In this document: one piece after another, positions 52,038 to 63,094 of the stretch
Layout of the letters: every line of letters begins with the position of its first letter
Numbering within the stretch: position 1 is the first letter of the stretch
Assembly: GCA_032718475.1 (NCBI GenBank)
Contig: JAUCBJ010009046.1
Coordinates: 31,896-95,895, forward strand
Origin: Nemertoderma westbladi
Lineage: Eukaryota; Xenacoelomorpha; Nemertodermatida; Nemertodermatidae
Reading direction: 5' to 3'
DNA length: 64,000 bases
Notes under the pieces: generated by a model
Told to the model about the DNA's origin: nothing
What the model saw: only the letters and a program-made list of their open reading frames with translations
Databases searched by the model: none
Position numbers and translations under genes: made by a program

Positions 52038-53225
52038 TAGTAAACTGAATTTATTTAATGTAATGTTGATTCCTATTGAACTAATAATTTTATAGTTATA
52101 TTTCAGTATTGCTCTTGATTGTAATAAAGATATAAAGTTCTTTCATATTAAATTAATCTTGAGTCAAATTGTAATGATAGTTGACATAATCTATAATTAT
52201 AATACGAATCGGAAGGAATTAGATTGAAATAAAATGATTCCCGTTGTTACCTGTATAGCTAAAATACATAAAATAAATTAACTAAAAACCTTCTCAACAT
52301 TTAAAGTGAACCATCTGAATAACCAATCAACTACAGGGTTGTTTCCATCTGAGATGCTGTTACACTGTTATGAGCAGCAGTGTAATATTATGACTGAACC
52401 TAAACACATTTTGATTGGATAATATCATAAGGAAAAGTAGAATGAATGTGCAGTGATAACATTCCCAACCAAGCCGACCTGACATAAAGTCGATAAGATG
52501 ATCCCAAAACATTGCTGTTGGATGGGCCTCTGCTACTAATTTATTACATAAACCGTGGAACAGCAGTAATAATGTAATCTGTATGTTTCATTTCGTCCAA
52601 TTGAGAAAAAACTCTTGTGTATCAATTATTAAGTAGTTGAAACAGGACTTTGGATGATCCAAATCTATAGCAAGAAATGGAGGAAAAAATTATCAATGAA
52701 AAATCATTTTTTCCGCTCCATTTTCTATAGAGTTGGATCATCCTAAGTCCTGTTTAATTTGATTAATAATTTATACATTCTATGGATGTTAAAACATATA
52801 AACAACTCTGAGTATCTTTCTGGTTTTCCTCCTTTTATATTATGAATGTTTGAATAGTTCATTATATTACACTCCGTCGTAGCTGGCGCCAGTGTGACAG
52901 ACACACAGACTACACTTTGACAGCTGAACAACATTTCACTACTTATTGTCAACTGGAGTTACGTACATTAATTATATTATTATTGTTCTATTTCTATTCA
53001 GTCAGTTAGTACAAGTTAGTACAGTTAGTCAAGCAGTACATCATTATTATATATCGTATCTAGGGCCTATTGTCCTCGTTATAATACTGTCATCAACTCA
53101 GGCTAAGCTCAATTGTAATGTAACTAGGTTTACTAGGTTTTGTATATTTGGGACGTTTACAACAGTTGTCGATTAAACTAACAAAACCAGAAAACTGAAC
53201 CACGGTGCCAGCCGGTTACCAACGA
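52038..53225. other. unique AT-rich sequence, no gene recognised
   Basis: No convincing coding region (a 76-aa plus frame at 52946-53176 and a 69-aa minus frame at 52743-52952 are unrecognised). It contains the long hairpin at 52640-52755. Confidence 0.5.
52640..52755. repeat. 116-bp near-perfect inverted repeat (hairpin)
   Basis: The left arm starts AAACAGGACTTTGGATGATC and the right arm is its reverse complement with few mismatches and one small bulge, over about 50 bases per arm, leaving a loop of about 10 bases around caatgaaaa. It could be a very small MITE or the precursor of a small RNA. No clear target-site duplication is visible. Confidence 0.85.
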
Positions 53226-54835
53226 CTGTCCATTTGATATCTGGATTGGCGCCACAATGATTCCATTTGATACCTGGATTGGCGCCACAATGATTCCATT
53301 TGATATCTGGTTTGGCGCCACAATGATTCCATTTGATATCTGGTTTGGCGCCACAATGATTCCATTTGATATCTGGTTTGGCGCCACAATGATTCCATTT
53401 GATATCTGGATTGGCGCCACAATGATTCCATTTGATATCTGCTTTGGCGCCACAATGATTCCATTTGATATCTGGTTTGGCGCCACAATGATTCCATTTG
53501 ATATCTGCTTTGGCGCCACAATGATTCCATTTGATATCTGGATTGGCGCCACAATGATTCCATTTGATATCTGGTTTGGCGCCACAATGATTCCATTTGA
53601 TATCTGGTTTGGCGCCACAATGATTCCATTTGATATCTGGTTTGGCGCCACAATGATTCCATTTGATACCTGGTTTGGCGCCACAATGATTCCATTTGAT
53701 ATCTGGTTTGGCGCCACAATGATTCCATTTGATATCTGGTTTGGCGCCACAATGATTCCATTTGATATCTGCTTTGGCGCCACAATGATTCCATTTGATA
53801 CCTGGTTTGGCGCCACAATGATTCCATTTGATATCTGGTTTGGCGCCACAATGATTCCATTTGATAGCTGGTTTGGCGCCACAATGATTCCATTTGATAT
53901 CTGGTTTGGCGCCACAATGATTCCATTTGATATCTGGTTTGGCGCCACAATGATTCAATTTGATATCTGGTTTGGCGCCACAATGATTCCATTTGATATC
54001 TGGTTTGGCGCCACAATGATTCCATTTGATATCTGGTTTGGCGCCACAATGATTCAATTTGATATCTGGTTTGGCGCCACAATGATTCCATTTGATATCT
54101 GGTTTGGCGCCACAATGATTCCATTTGATATCTGGTTTGGCGCCACAATGATTCCATTTGATATCTGCTTTGGCGCCACAATGATTCCATTTGATATCTG
54201 GTTTGGCGCCACAATGATTCCATTTGATATCTGCTTTGGCGCCACAATGATTCCATTTGATATCTGGATTGGCGCCACAATGATTCCATTTGATATCTGG
54301 TTTGGCGCCACAATGATTCCATTTGATATCTGGTTTGGCGCCACAATGATTCCATTTGATATCTGGTTTGGCGCCACAATGATTCCATTTGATACCTGGT
54401 TTGGCGCCACAATGATTCCATTTGATATCTGGTTTGGCGCCACAATGATTCCATTTGATATCTGGTTTGGCGCCACAATGATTCCATTTGATATCTGCTT
54501 TGGCGCCACAATGATTCCATTTGATACCTGGTTTGGCGCCACAATGATTCCATTTGATATCTGGTTTGGCGCCACAATGATTCCATTTGATATCTGGTTT
54601 GGCGCCACAATGATTCCATTTGATATCTGGTTTGGCGCCACAATGATTCCATTTGATATCTGGTTTGGCGCCACAATGATTCCATTTGATACCTGGTTTG
54701 GCGCCACAATGATTCCATTTGATATCTGGTTTGGCGCCACAATGATTCCATTTGATAGCTGGTTTGGCGCCACAATGATTCCATTTGATATCTGGTTTGG
54801 CGCCACAATGATTCAATTTGATATCTGGATTGGCA
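53226..54835. repeat. 33-bp tandem array
   Basis: About 49 copies of a 33-bp unit (ggcgccacaatgattccatt then tgatatctggttt). Few positions vary (atatct/atacct/atagct, tggttt/tgcttt/tggatt, ccattt/caattt). Variant order repeats with a 726-bp offset (22 units; gatacctgg at 53665, 53797 and at 54391, 54523). The period is a multiple of 3, so frames are open on both strands (533 aa plus, 565 aa minus); no frame looks favoured. Confidence 0.96.
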
Positions 54836-55858
54836 AAATTTATATTCTCAATCAATAATTGTCCGACCAAGTAGAGTTAATTTGGTCAGGTTTCATGGAT
54901 AATTGGATTATTGACATTTCCCTAGGTACACACAACATCATTTTATCACTTTTAACGATTTCAACGTTTTGTCGCCTAATAAGCCACTCCCCTAAAGCGT
55001 TGTCACACAAAATTAAATAGCTGAATTGAATTAATTCGTCTCAGAACTGGACGAAAAACTCGCGCTGAACTTTTCTTTTAATCATATTCATATTTGACGT
55101 CAATTCTACCCCGCAGTAATTATTCATATAATTGTTGCTTCACATTGATGGTTCATTAGCTATTCATTGTCCATGTCACGTAAAGTAATCAATGATTAAT
55201 ACATTTTAGGGTTGGCGAGCGAAGAAATGTGTTTGGCTTGAAACTCTTTTGTGTCAACGGGTATCGGAGCACCCGGGATCGAGTGGCGATGAGTGCGGTA
55301 ACGGAGCACCCGTGATCGAGTGGCGATGAGTGCATTTTTGTTAGTGCGCTGAGAAATAGAATTTCGTCAACTTAATGGCATTCCCTTTTATGGGGCGAAA
55401 TGCATATAAGTATCAGGTAATTGTATACTCCGATGATATATTTGAGATTTGATATATTTGATGAGTTTCACTCAGACACTCAGTTAGGAGCTCAAAAATT
55501 ATTTTGTAGCAAGATTTTCAGATATTTATTAATGCTCTAAAATATGTTAGATAAGTAAACAAATTTTAACACTATTTCGTTCTGTCTTTATTAAAGAATT
55601 AAGCAACAAAAATTACCAATTGAAGAATAAAATTACGTATTACATGACAAAAATACTTACTCGGTTTATAAAATACCTCGAGAATAGTGAAATAAGTTCC
55701 ATTTTTTTTCACAAGAAATAAAATTAATAATTTTTATTGTCACGATGTTATATTGCCAGAAGAAGAGTTTATTTGTAACGAGTTTTATTTGTAGCAAATA
55801 CTACTACAAGGATCGGCATGCTGCATTGCAGCTGCATTATATATATATTACATATATA
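54836..55858. other. AT-rich unique sequence, no gene recognised
   Basis: No coding region found. It contains the 37-bp duplication at 55265-55338 and ends in an (AT)-rich tract (about 55835-55860) that looks like the 3' tail of the adjacent LINE remnant. Confidence 0.5.
55265..55338. repeat. 37-bp tandem duplication
   Basis: Two copies of cggagcacccgggatcgagt, ggcgatgagtgc..., differing at one base in the first part (cccggg/cccgtg). No function is recognised. Confidence 0.85.
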
Positions 55859-56456
55859 TTAAGAATGCTGTGCCGGCTTGTTGACAAAATTGCACCGCCA
55901 CAACTCCCTATCACCCATGATATTTGCTAGATCATCCGCATCTTTAAGGCCAGTGTCCATTAAGATGCGTCTCAAGAAAGTCATGGGCTGTCCACCACGC
56001 TTATTCACTCCATGAGGCCGCCAAAGCACAAGATTATGCACTGGCTGGTCCTCACGGCGAAAGCAATGTCATGCAAAGCGGGGGCGGCTTTGGTCTAGTG
56101 TCAAGCTTGGGGGAACCAATGAGATACCTCCAATGTTATATAGTCTGGTTGGAGATGTGTGCATTGTACTTGACACAATGAATCCGGCGTAGCATTCTTG
56201 TGAATGTGTCATCCAAAGATTTGGTGTCCTCAGCAGTTAGAGCCCAGCATGGACTCCCATAGAGGAGTACTGGAACTACTGCTGCTCTAAATAATAGGAC
56301 ATTAAGTTTCCGATGAATTCTCTGTGACTTCCAAATCCTGGAAAGCCTATTCAAGGCTGCCCATGCCTTTCCCTTACGTATTCGAAGGTCCTCACTTGAC
56401 TTCCGGATCCATGATCCCAGGGCTTTGTAGCAAATAAGGAATAGTTTCCGAGGCAT
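55859..56456 (-). pseudogene. 3' fragment of a LINE (non-LTR retrotransposon) reverse transcriptase, broken
   Basis: The minus strand encodes the C-terminal end of a non-LTR reverse transcriptase ORF2: LGSWIRKSSEDLRIRKGKAW, then VPVLLYGSPCWALT and TRMLRR in the first frame (56456-56136). After a one-base frameshift near 56137 the homology goes on (LYNIGG..., RFA, a TGA at 56071-56069 where Gly is expected, HCFRREDQP, LVLWRPHG, RGGQPMTFL, DTGL, DRELWR) to a stop near 55859. The catalytic core and endonuclease are absent: this is a 5'-truncated, inactive copy. The two short frames here belong to one fragment and are not two genes. Confidence 0.88.
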
Positions 56457-56574
56457 TTATTGACTTGCTTGTACTAAATATTCCATATTACCAAAGGTTT
56501 TGTTTAAGATCGAAATATATGTTATAAAGCCGATGTAAAATTCAGAGTTACCAGCGCAGCACAGGGATGTCATG

Positions 56575-58274
56575 GTGGCATGCAGAATGGCAAAGTACTG
56601 CAGAGTAATTGCGGAATCCGTGGCATGCAGAATGGCAAAGTAACACTGATGCTGCAGAGTAATTGCGGAATCCGTGGCATGCAGAATGGCAAAGTAACAC
56701 TGCTGCTGCAGAGTAATTGCGGAATCCGTGGCATGCAGAATGGCAAAGTAACACTGCTGCTGCAGAGCAAGTGTGGAATCCGTGGCATGCATAATGGCAA
56801 AGTAACACTGCTGCTGCAGAGTAATTGCGGAATCCGTGGAATGCAGAATAGCAAAGTAACACTGGTGCTGCAGAGTAATTGCGGAATCCGTGGCATGCGG
56901 AATGGGAAAGCAACACTGCTGCTGCAGAGTAATTGCGGAATCCGTGGCATGCAGAATGGAAAAGCAACACTGCTGCTGCAGAGTAATTGCGGAATCCGTG
57001 GCATGCAGAATGGAAAAGCAACACTGCTGCTGCAGAGTAATTGCGGAATCCGTGGCATGCGGAATGGGAAAGTAACACTGCTGCTGCAGAGTAATTGCGG
57101 AATCAGTGGCATGCGGAATGGGAAAGTAACACTGCTGCTTGCAGTGTAATTGCGGAATCCGTGGCATGCAGAATAGGAAAGTAACACTGCTGCTGCAGTG
57201 TAATTGCGGAATCTGTGGCATGCGGAATGGGAAAGTAACACTGCTGCTGCAGAGTAATTGCGGAATCCGTGGCATGCAGAATGGAAAAGCAACATTGCTG
57301 CTGCAGAGTAATTGCGGAATCCGTGGCATGCAGAATAGCAAAGCAACACTGCTGCTGCAGAGTAATTGCGGAATCCGTGGCATGCAGAATGGGAAAGTAA
57401 CACTGCTGCTGCAGTGTAATTGCGGAATCTGTGGCATGCGGAATGGGAAAGTAACACTGCTGCTGCAGAGTAATTGCGGAATCCGTGGCATGCAGAATGG
57501 AAAAGCAACATTGCTGCTGCAGAGTAATTGCGGAATCCGTGGAATGCAGAATAGCAAAGCAACACTGCTGCTGCAGAGTAATTGCGGAATCCGTGGCATG
57601 CGGAATCGGAAAGCAACACTGCTGCTGCAGAGTAATTGCGGAATCCGTGGCATGCAGAATGGGAAAGGAAGACTGCTGCTGCAGATAAATTGCGGCATCC
57701 GTGGCATGCAGAATGGCAAAGTACTGCAGAGTAATTGCGGAATCCGTGGCATGCAGAATGGCAAAGTAACACTGCTGCTGCAGAGTAATTGCGGAATCCG
57801 TCGCATGCAGCATGGAAAAGTAACACTGATGCTGCAGAGTAATTGCGGAATCCGTGGCATGCAGAATGGGAAAGTAACACTGCTGTTGCAGTGTAATTGC
57901 GGAATCTGTGGCATGCGGAATGGGAAAGTAACACTGCTGCTGCAGAGTAATTGCGGAATCCGTGGAATGCAGAATAGCAAAGTAACACTGCTGCTGCAGA
58001 GTAATTGCGGAATCCGTGGCATGCGGAATGGGAAAGTAACACTGCTGCTGCAGAGTAATTGCGGAATCCGTGGCATGCAGAATGGGAAAGTAACACTGCT
58101 GCTGCAGAGTAATTGCGGAATCCGTGGCATGCGGAATGGGAAAGTAACACTGTTGCTGCAGAGTAATTGCGGAATCCGTGGCATGCGGAATGGGAAAGCA
58201 ACACTGCTGATGCAGAGTAATTGTGGAATCCGTGGCATGCAGAATGGGAAAGTAACACTGCTGCTGCAGAGTAA
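56575..58274. repeat. 54-bp tandem array, left part
   Basis: About 31 copies of a 54-bp unit (gtaattgcggaatccgtggc, atgcagaatgggaaagtaac, actgctgctgcaga). Two units lack the ctgctg part (near 56590 and 57715). The period is 18 codons, so long frames are open on both strands (up to 614 aa); not accepted as genes. It is interrupted by a TIR element and continues at 58765. Confidence 0.95.
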
Positions 58275-58764
58275 GGGGCCGTCCAAGTATGACGTCTGCA
58301 CTTTTCCCCAAAATGTTGACCCCCTCCCTCCCCTAAATCAGATGTCATCAGATAGGCGTTGACCCCCCCCCCCCCCCCCCCCCTCCTAAATCAGATTAAA
58401 AAAAAATTTGTAATAAACTTAATAGTTTATTACAAAAATTTTATTATTTTTTTTTTTTATTATGAAGATGTTTCATTTTCAGGCGAACCCCAGTACCGCA
58501 GTACCCCAGTAGCACGCGTCCTAATCACTGAAACATGGTGACTGGTAACTGAAACAGAAGGTTGTGCTAGGGGCCTTCGGGGGCTTCGAACAATTAAAAT
58601 AGGCAAGCTATTTACTCTTCTGCTATATCTCTTCTAGCACCTATAAATGAACATGCTGACGTCAGATTTTGGCTGACCCCCTCCCCTCCCCTCATCAGCA
58701 CGTCATCAGATTTTCCCAACCCCCCTCCCCCCCTAAAGTGCTGACGTCATACTTGGACGGCCCC
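58275..58764. mobile_element. 490-bp non-autonomous TIR transposon (MITE) in the 54-bp array
   Basis: Terminal inverted repeats of 30 bp starting GGGGCCGTCCAAGTATGACG, with one mismatch at base 23. A TAA duplication flanks both ends (58272-58274, 58765-58767), and removing the element with one TAA restores a normal 54-bp unit. The interior has C-rich tracts (around 58365-58383) and subterminal CCCCTCCC stretches in inverted arrangement, but no transposase. A 3-bp TAA duplication is compatible with the PIF/Harbinger group; the family assignment is a guess. Confidence 0.88.
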
Positions 58765-58996
58765 TAATTGCGGAATCCGTGGCATGCGGAATGGGAAAGC
58801 AACACTGCTGATGCAGAGTAATTGTGGAATCCGTGGCATGCAGAATGGGAAAGTAACACTGCTGCTGCAGAGTAATTGCGGAATCCGTGGCATGCAGAAT
58901 GGGAAAGCAACACTGCTGATGCAGAGTAATTGTGGAATCCGTGGCATGCAGAATGGGAAAGTAACACTGCTGCTGCAGTGTAATTGCGGAATCCGT
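58765..58996. repeat. 54-bp tandem array, right part
   Basis: About 4.3 units continuing the array at 56575. It shows an alternation of ctgctgatgcagagtaattgtgg and ctgctgctgcag units also seen in the last units before the insertion. Confidence 0.93.
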
Positions 58997-59436
58997 CAAA
59001 ATTCTTTCAACTTACTGCAGTACCGGTACCAGACAGACAGAGTACAGGAATACTGGCAGTGCAGCAGCTGGCAGGCTTGTTTGGCTGTTTGGTTACACTC
59101 CTTCAAAATTTAAATTTCATTGTTTCAACGCGCGGCGCGCTTACATTATTTGTTGGCACGCGGTTTACTTCGTAATTGCATCGGCGCGGTGGCGCGCATA
59201 AAAAATGGTCGGCGCGCTATCCGGCGCACTTTTTGGATGGATTCCATACAGGAACAGGACTAGACCTACTGCATACTGACGGACAGACGTGTTACTGTCC
59301 TAGTACTGTTCTGCCGTTCTGCCGATACCATACAAGTAGGTACATAGGCCTATCAGCCTACTGGCCTATATGCTATAGGAATACAGGAATAGGCCTACTG
59401 GAATAGGATAGGCGTACTGATATATAGGCCTAAATA
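58997..59436 (+). promoter_or_regulatory. upstream region of the RNASEH2B-like gene, probable promoter
   Basis: Contains a CpG-rich stretch at about 59128-59226 with repeated GGCGCGC/GGCGCAC (for example 59131, 59181, 59211, 59221), unlike the AT-rich surroundings. Then come many short taggcctac/aggcctat motifs (59340-59432). No TATA box was assigned. The promoter role is inferred only from position and composition. Confidence 0.4.
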
Positions 59437-60384
59437 ATGTCGCCCAGCCGAGTTCTAATTCTTCCTTCCTATACTACCGGTACCGGTACTGATGGCTCCG
59501 CTTATAAGGCGAACCCTCGTACAGGTGCGCCTCCCAACACCTCTGACTCCCCACCAGACTCTCCCACTGTCCCCCACCCTCCAGTACACCTCACCACTAC
59601 GCAACTCCCTTGCCCGGCTACAAACAACCCGCGTTTATTCCTCCTCGATGTCGATTCGACCATCGAGCTCCTGGAAGTTGACACCTCCCCGAGCTCGTGG
59701 TTCATTGGCGATTCTGTTGTCCGCAACGGCAACTACTACGTCGGAACACCAATCGACGAACTATTCCTATTACTTCCCTACTTAGACAAACATTGCTCCA
59801 ATGTATTTATGAAATTAGACCAGGCGGTGGCCACAAAATACCAACATATAAATAAACTTATCGATAAGCCAGGGGTTCGGGACAGATTGGAGGAAATTTG
59901 TGACCGAAGGATTGTCGATAACGAGACATACTTCCGTTATAACGTGGATAAAACTTTGTCGTGGTTGGAAGGTAAGGTCGCCCGGGTGGTAGAGGCTCTG
60001 AAGAGCGAAGGGGTTAATGTGTCAGGTGGGGCGACAGCCGATGGATATTTTAAGGCGGAAAATGTTACGGATGAGGATTATAAACTTTGCGCGTGGGAAC
60101 TTGTGTCTCAGTACGTAACTCCGAGTCTTAGTTACAGTCTGAAGCAACGGTTGTGTCTCCCAGAGGTTAAGGTGGAAGTTGTAGCTGATACTAAGGCGTC
60201 TGTTGTAGTGAAGGATGTTGATGATGATGGGGTTGTAGGTCCGCTAGATGATTACAGTAAAGGATTGTCTAACCAAGGAAAACAACCAGGTACTGCCGGT
60301 AAAATGACAATCGCTCAAAAGCGGTTGGCTAAAGTCGATACCAGTGGAATGAAATCCATTACTAGTTTCTTTACTAAGAAATAG
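59437..60384 (+). CDS. RNASEH2B: ribonuclease H2 subunit B, single open frame
   Basis: 315 codons. The ATG at 59437 is preceded by an in-frame TAA at 59431, so the start is well bounded. RNase H2 removes ribonucleotides and RNA/DNA hybrids from genomic DNA; subunit B is a non-catalytic scaffold with subunit C in the nucleus. Evidence: SWFIGDSV (87-94) and TPIDELFLLLPYL (104-116) of the barrel domain shared with subunit C, KTLSWLEGKV (172-181) of the helical part, and the C-terminal MTIAQKRLAKVD then SGMKSITSFF (290-312), a PCNA-binding PIP-like box. Length is close to the human protein (312). Residues about 26-60 are a Pro/Thr-rich insert in the first barrel strands. No intron is needed, whereas the vertebrate gene has many; no poly-A tract follows, so whether this is a retrocopy or a naturally intronless gene is open. 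Confidence 0.93.
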   Translation: MSPSRVLILPSYTTGTGTDGSAYKANPRTGAPPNTSDSPPDSPTVPHPPVHLTTTQLPCPATNNPRLFLLDVDSTIELLEVDTSPSSWFIGDSVVRNGNYYVGTPIDELFLLLPYLDKHCSNVFMKLDQAVATKYQHINKLIDKPGVRDRLEEICDRRIVDNETYFRYNVDKTLSWLEGKVARVVEALKSEGVNVSGGATADGYFKAENVTDEDYKLCAWELVSQYVTPSLSYSLKQRLCLPEVKVEVVADTKASVVVKDVDDDGVVGPLDDYSKGLSNQGKQPGTAGKMTIAQKRLAKVDTSGMKSITSFFTKK

Positions 60385-61191
60385 TTGATGTTCTTTGAGT
60401 TGTTTGTTTTCTATATTATAGGCCTATGATTTATTTACATACTACCTAAGTAAAGTGCATTAGAGTTCAGCTACTTGTTAATTAACTATCGGTATTTCGA
60501 ATTTGTTTGTCAGGGTGAAATTATAAATCTCTATCACTATTGCTTGACTTTGTAATGATTTACTTACCACTGGCCCTATTATTATTATTATCTTTATGCA
60601 ATATATATAATGTGCAATTTATTACAAGTATCGTTTTTCTTCACCCAAATATAATGTATAATTAACCATACAATTAAACTGACAACCTGTATCATCATTT
60701 TACTAGTAATTACGTCAGGTGTTACAACCACTTTAAGTCGACATTGCCAACACAATAAGCCCCTTATATTATAGGCTGTCAAGCCCATTGATTAACCAAT
60801 CCAATTGCTCTATTAATGGGTGATGACGTTGTACTTACATCCCATTGGTGTTCCACTGACGTTTTACTTACTGTCTTCCACTATTTTTTCCACTATAATA
60901 TCCACATGCTCTCGCTCTCGCTCTGCTTTAGTTATTGTTGTTTCCTTTACAACGTAATTAAGTATTATCAATAATTTTTCTCCTAACTTCGGTTTCCATA
61001 AAGCCACAAACTATCAACTACGATATTGTTGTTAAAATAATTAAATTAACTGCTAGATTATAGACTTACTATAATTACTTGATGGAGATTATAACAGTTT
61101 TGGTATTTAGTTGTATTTTTTTTATTAATTTCTGTTGCTAAGGGAGATTGATTTCTGGGACAGTAACTGTAACTAATTGTTGATTGATGAT
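60385..61191. other. AT-rich sequence after RNASEH2B, no gene recognised
   Basis: The 3' flank. No AATAAA signal was seen in the first 240 bp, and no other coding region or RNA gene was recognised. Confidence 0.5.
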
Positions 61192-63094
61192 GTGGATACC
61201 ATAGAAGTGCCCGTGGGTACACATACTGTAGTAGTGCCCGTGGGTACACATACTGTACTAGTACCCGTGGGTACACATACTGTAGTAGTGCCCGTGGGTA
61301 CACATACTGTAGTAGTGCCCGTGGGTACACATACTGTAGTAGTGCCCGTGGGTACACATACTGTAGTAGTGCCCGTGGGTACACATACTGTAGTAGTGCC
61401 CGTGGGTACACATACTGTAGTAGTGCCCGTGGGTACACATACTGTAGTAGTGCCCGTGGGTACACATACTGTAGTAGTGCCCGTGGGTACACATACTGTA
61501 GTAGTGCCCGTGGGTACACATACTGTAGTAGTGCCCGTGGGTACACATACTGTAGTAGTGCCCGTGGGTACACATACTGTAGTAGTGCCCGTGGGTACAC
61601 ATACTGTAGTAGTGCCCGTGGGTACACATACTGTAGTAGTGCCCGTGGGTACACATACTGTAGTAGTGCCCGTGGGTACACATACTGTAGTAGTGCCCGT
61701 GGGTACACATACTGTAGTAGTGCCCGTGGGTACACATACTGTAGTAGTGCCCGTGGGTACACATACTGTAGTAGTGCCCGTGGGTACACATACTGTAGTA
61801 GTGCCCGTGGGTACACATACTGTAGTAGTGCCCGTGGGTACACATACTGTAGTAGTGCCCGTGGGTACACATACTGTAGTAGTGCCCGTGGGTACACATA
61901 CTGTAGTAGTGCCCGTGGGTACACATACTGTAGTAGTGCCCGTGGGTACACATACTGTAGTAGTGCCCGTGGGTACACATACTGTAGTAGTGCCCGTGGG
62001 TACACATACTGTAGTAGTGCCCGTGGGTACACATACTGTAGTAGTGCCCGTGGGTACACATACTGTAGTAGTGCCCGTGGGTACACATACTGTAGTAGTG
62101 CCCGTGGGTACACATACTGTAGTAGTGCCCGTGGGTACACATACTGTAGTAGTGCCCGTGGGTACACATACTGTAGTAGTGCCCGTGGGTACACATACTG
62201 TAGTAGTGCCCGTGGGTACACATACTGTAGTAGTGCCCGTGGGTACACATACTGTAGTAGTGCCCGTGGGTACACATACTGTAGTAGTGCCCGTGGGTAC
62301 ACATACTGTAGTAGTGCCCGTGGGTACACATACTGTAGTAGTGCCCGTGGGTACACATACTGTAGTAGTGCCCGTGGGTACACATACTGTAGTAGTGCCC
62401 GTGGGTACACATACTGTAGTAGTGCCCGTGGGTACACATACTGTAGTAGTGCCCGTGGGTACACATACTGTAGTAGTGCCCATGGGTACACATACTGTAG
62501 TAGTGCCCGTGGGTACACATACTGTAGTAGTGCCCGTGGGTACACATACTGTAGTAGTGCCCGTGGGTACACATACTGTAGTAGTGCCCATGGGTACACA
62601 TACTGTAGTAGTGCCCGTGGGTACACATACTGTAGTAGTGCCCGTGGGTACACATACTGTAGTAGTGCCCATGGGTACACATACTGTAGTAGTGCCCATG
62701 GGTACACATACTGTAGTAGTGCCCGTGGGTACACATACTGTAGTAGTGCCCATGGGTACACATACTGTAGTAGTGCCCATGGGTACACATACTGTAGTAG
62801 TGCCCATGGGTACACATACTGTAGTAGTGCCCATGGGTACACATACTGTAGTAGTGCCCATGGGTACACATACTGTAGTAGTGCCCATGGGTACACATAC
62901 TGTAGTAGTGCCCATGGGTACACATACTGTAGTAGTGCCCATGGGTACACATACTGTAGTAGTGCCCATGGGTACACATACTGTAGTAGTGCCCATGGGT
63001 ACACATACTGTAGTAGTGCCCATGGGTACACATACTGTAGTAGTGCCCATGGGTACACATACTGTAGTAATGCACGTGGGTACACATACTGTAG
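61192..63094. repeat. 27-bp tandem array with a variant cline
   Basis: About 70 copies of a 27-bp unit (gtgcccgtgggtacacatac then tgtagta), extremely homogeneous. The only common variant is cccGtggg versus cccAtggg: all G up to about 62470, mixed to about 62740, all A to about 63060, then a diverged last unit (atgcacgtgg). The period is a multiple of 3, so long frames (609-717 aa) are open in several frames on both strands; not genes. Confidence 0.97.

Noticed and set aside
53173-54870. 565-aa minus and 533-aa plus frames in the 33-bp array
   Set aside because: Same periodicity effect. Substitutions change amino acids in every frame, and no frame stands out.
55859-56041. A separate 60-aa gene
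   Set aside because: It is the frameshifted continuation of the LINE reverse-transcriptase fragment (LVLWRPHG, DTGL, DRELWR), not an independent gene.
56457-58362. Frames of up to 614 aa in the 54-bp array
   Set aside because: Periodicity effect; the frames also run into the MITE and flanking non-repeat DNA without meaning.
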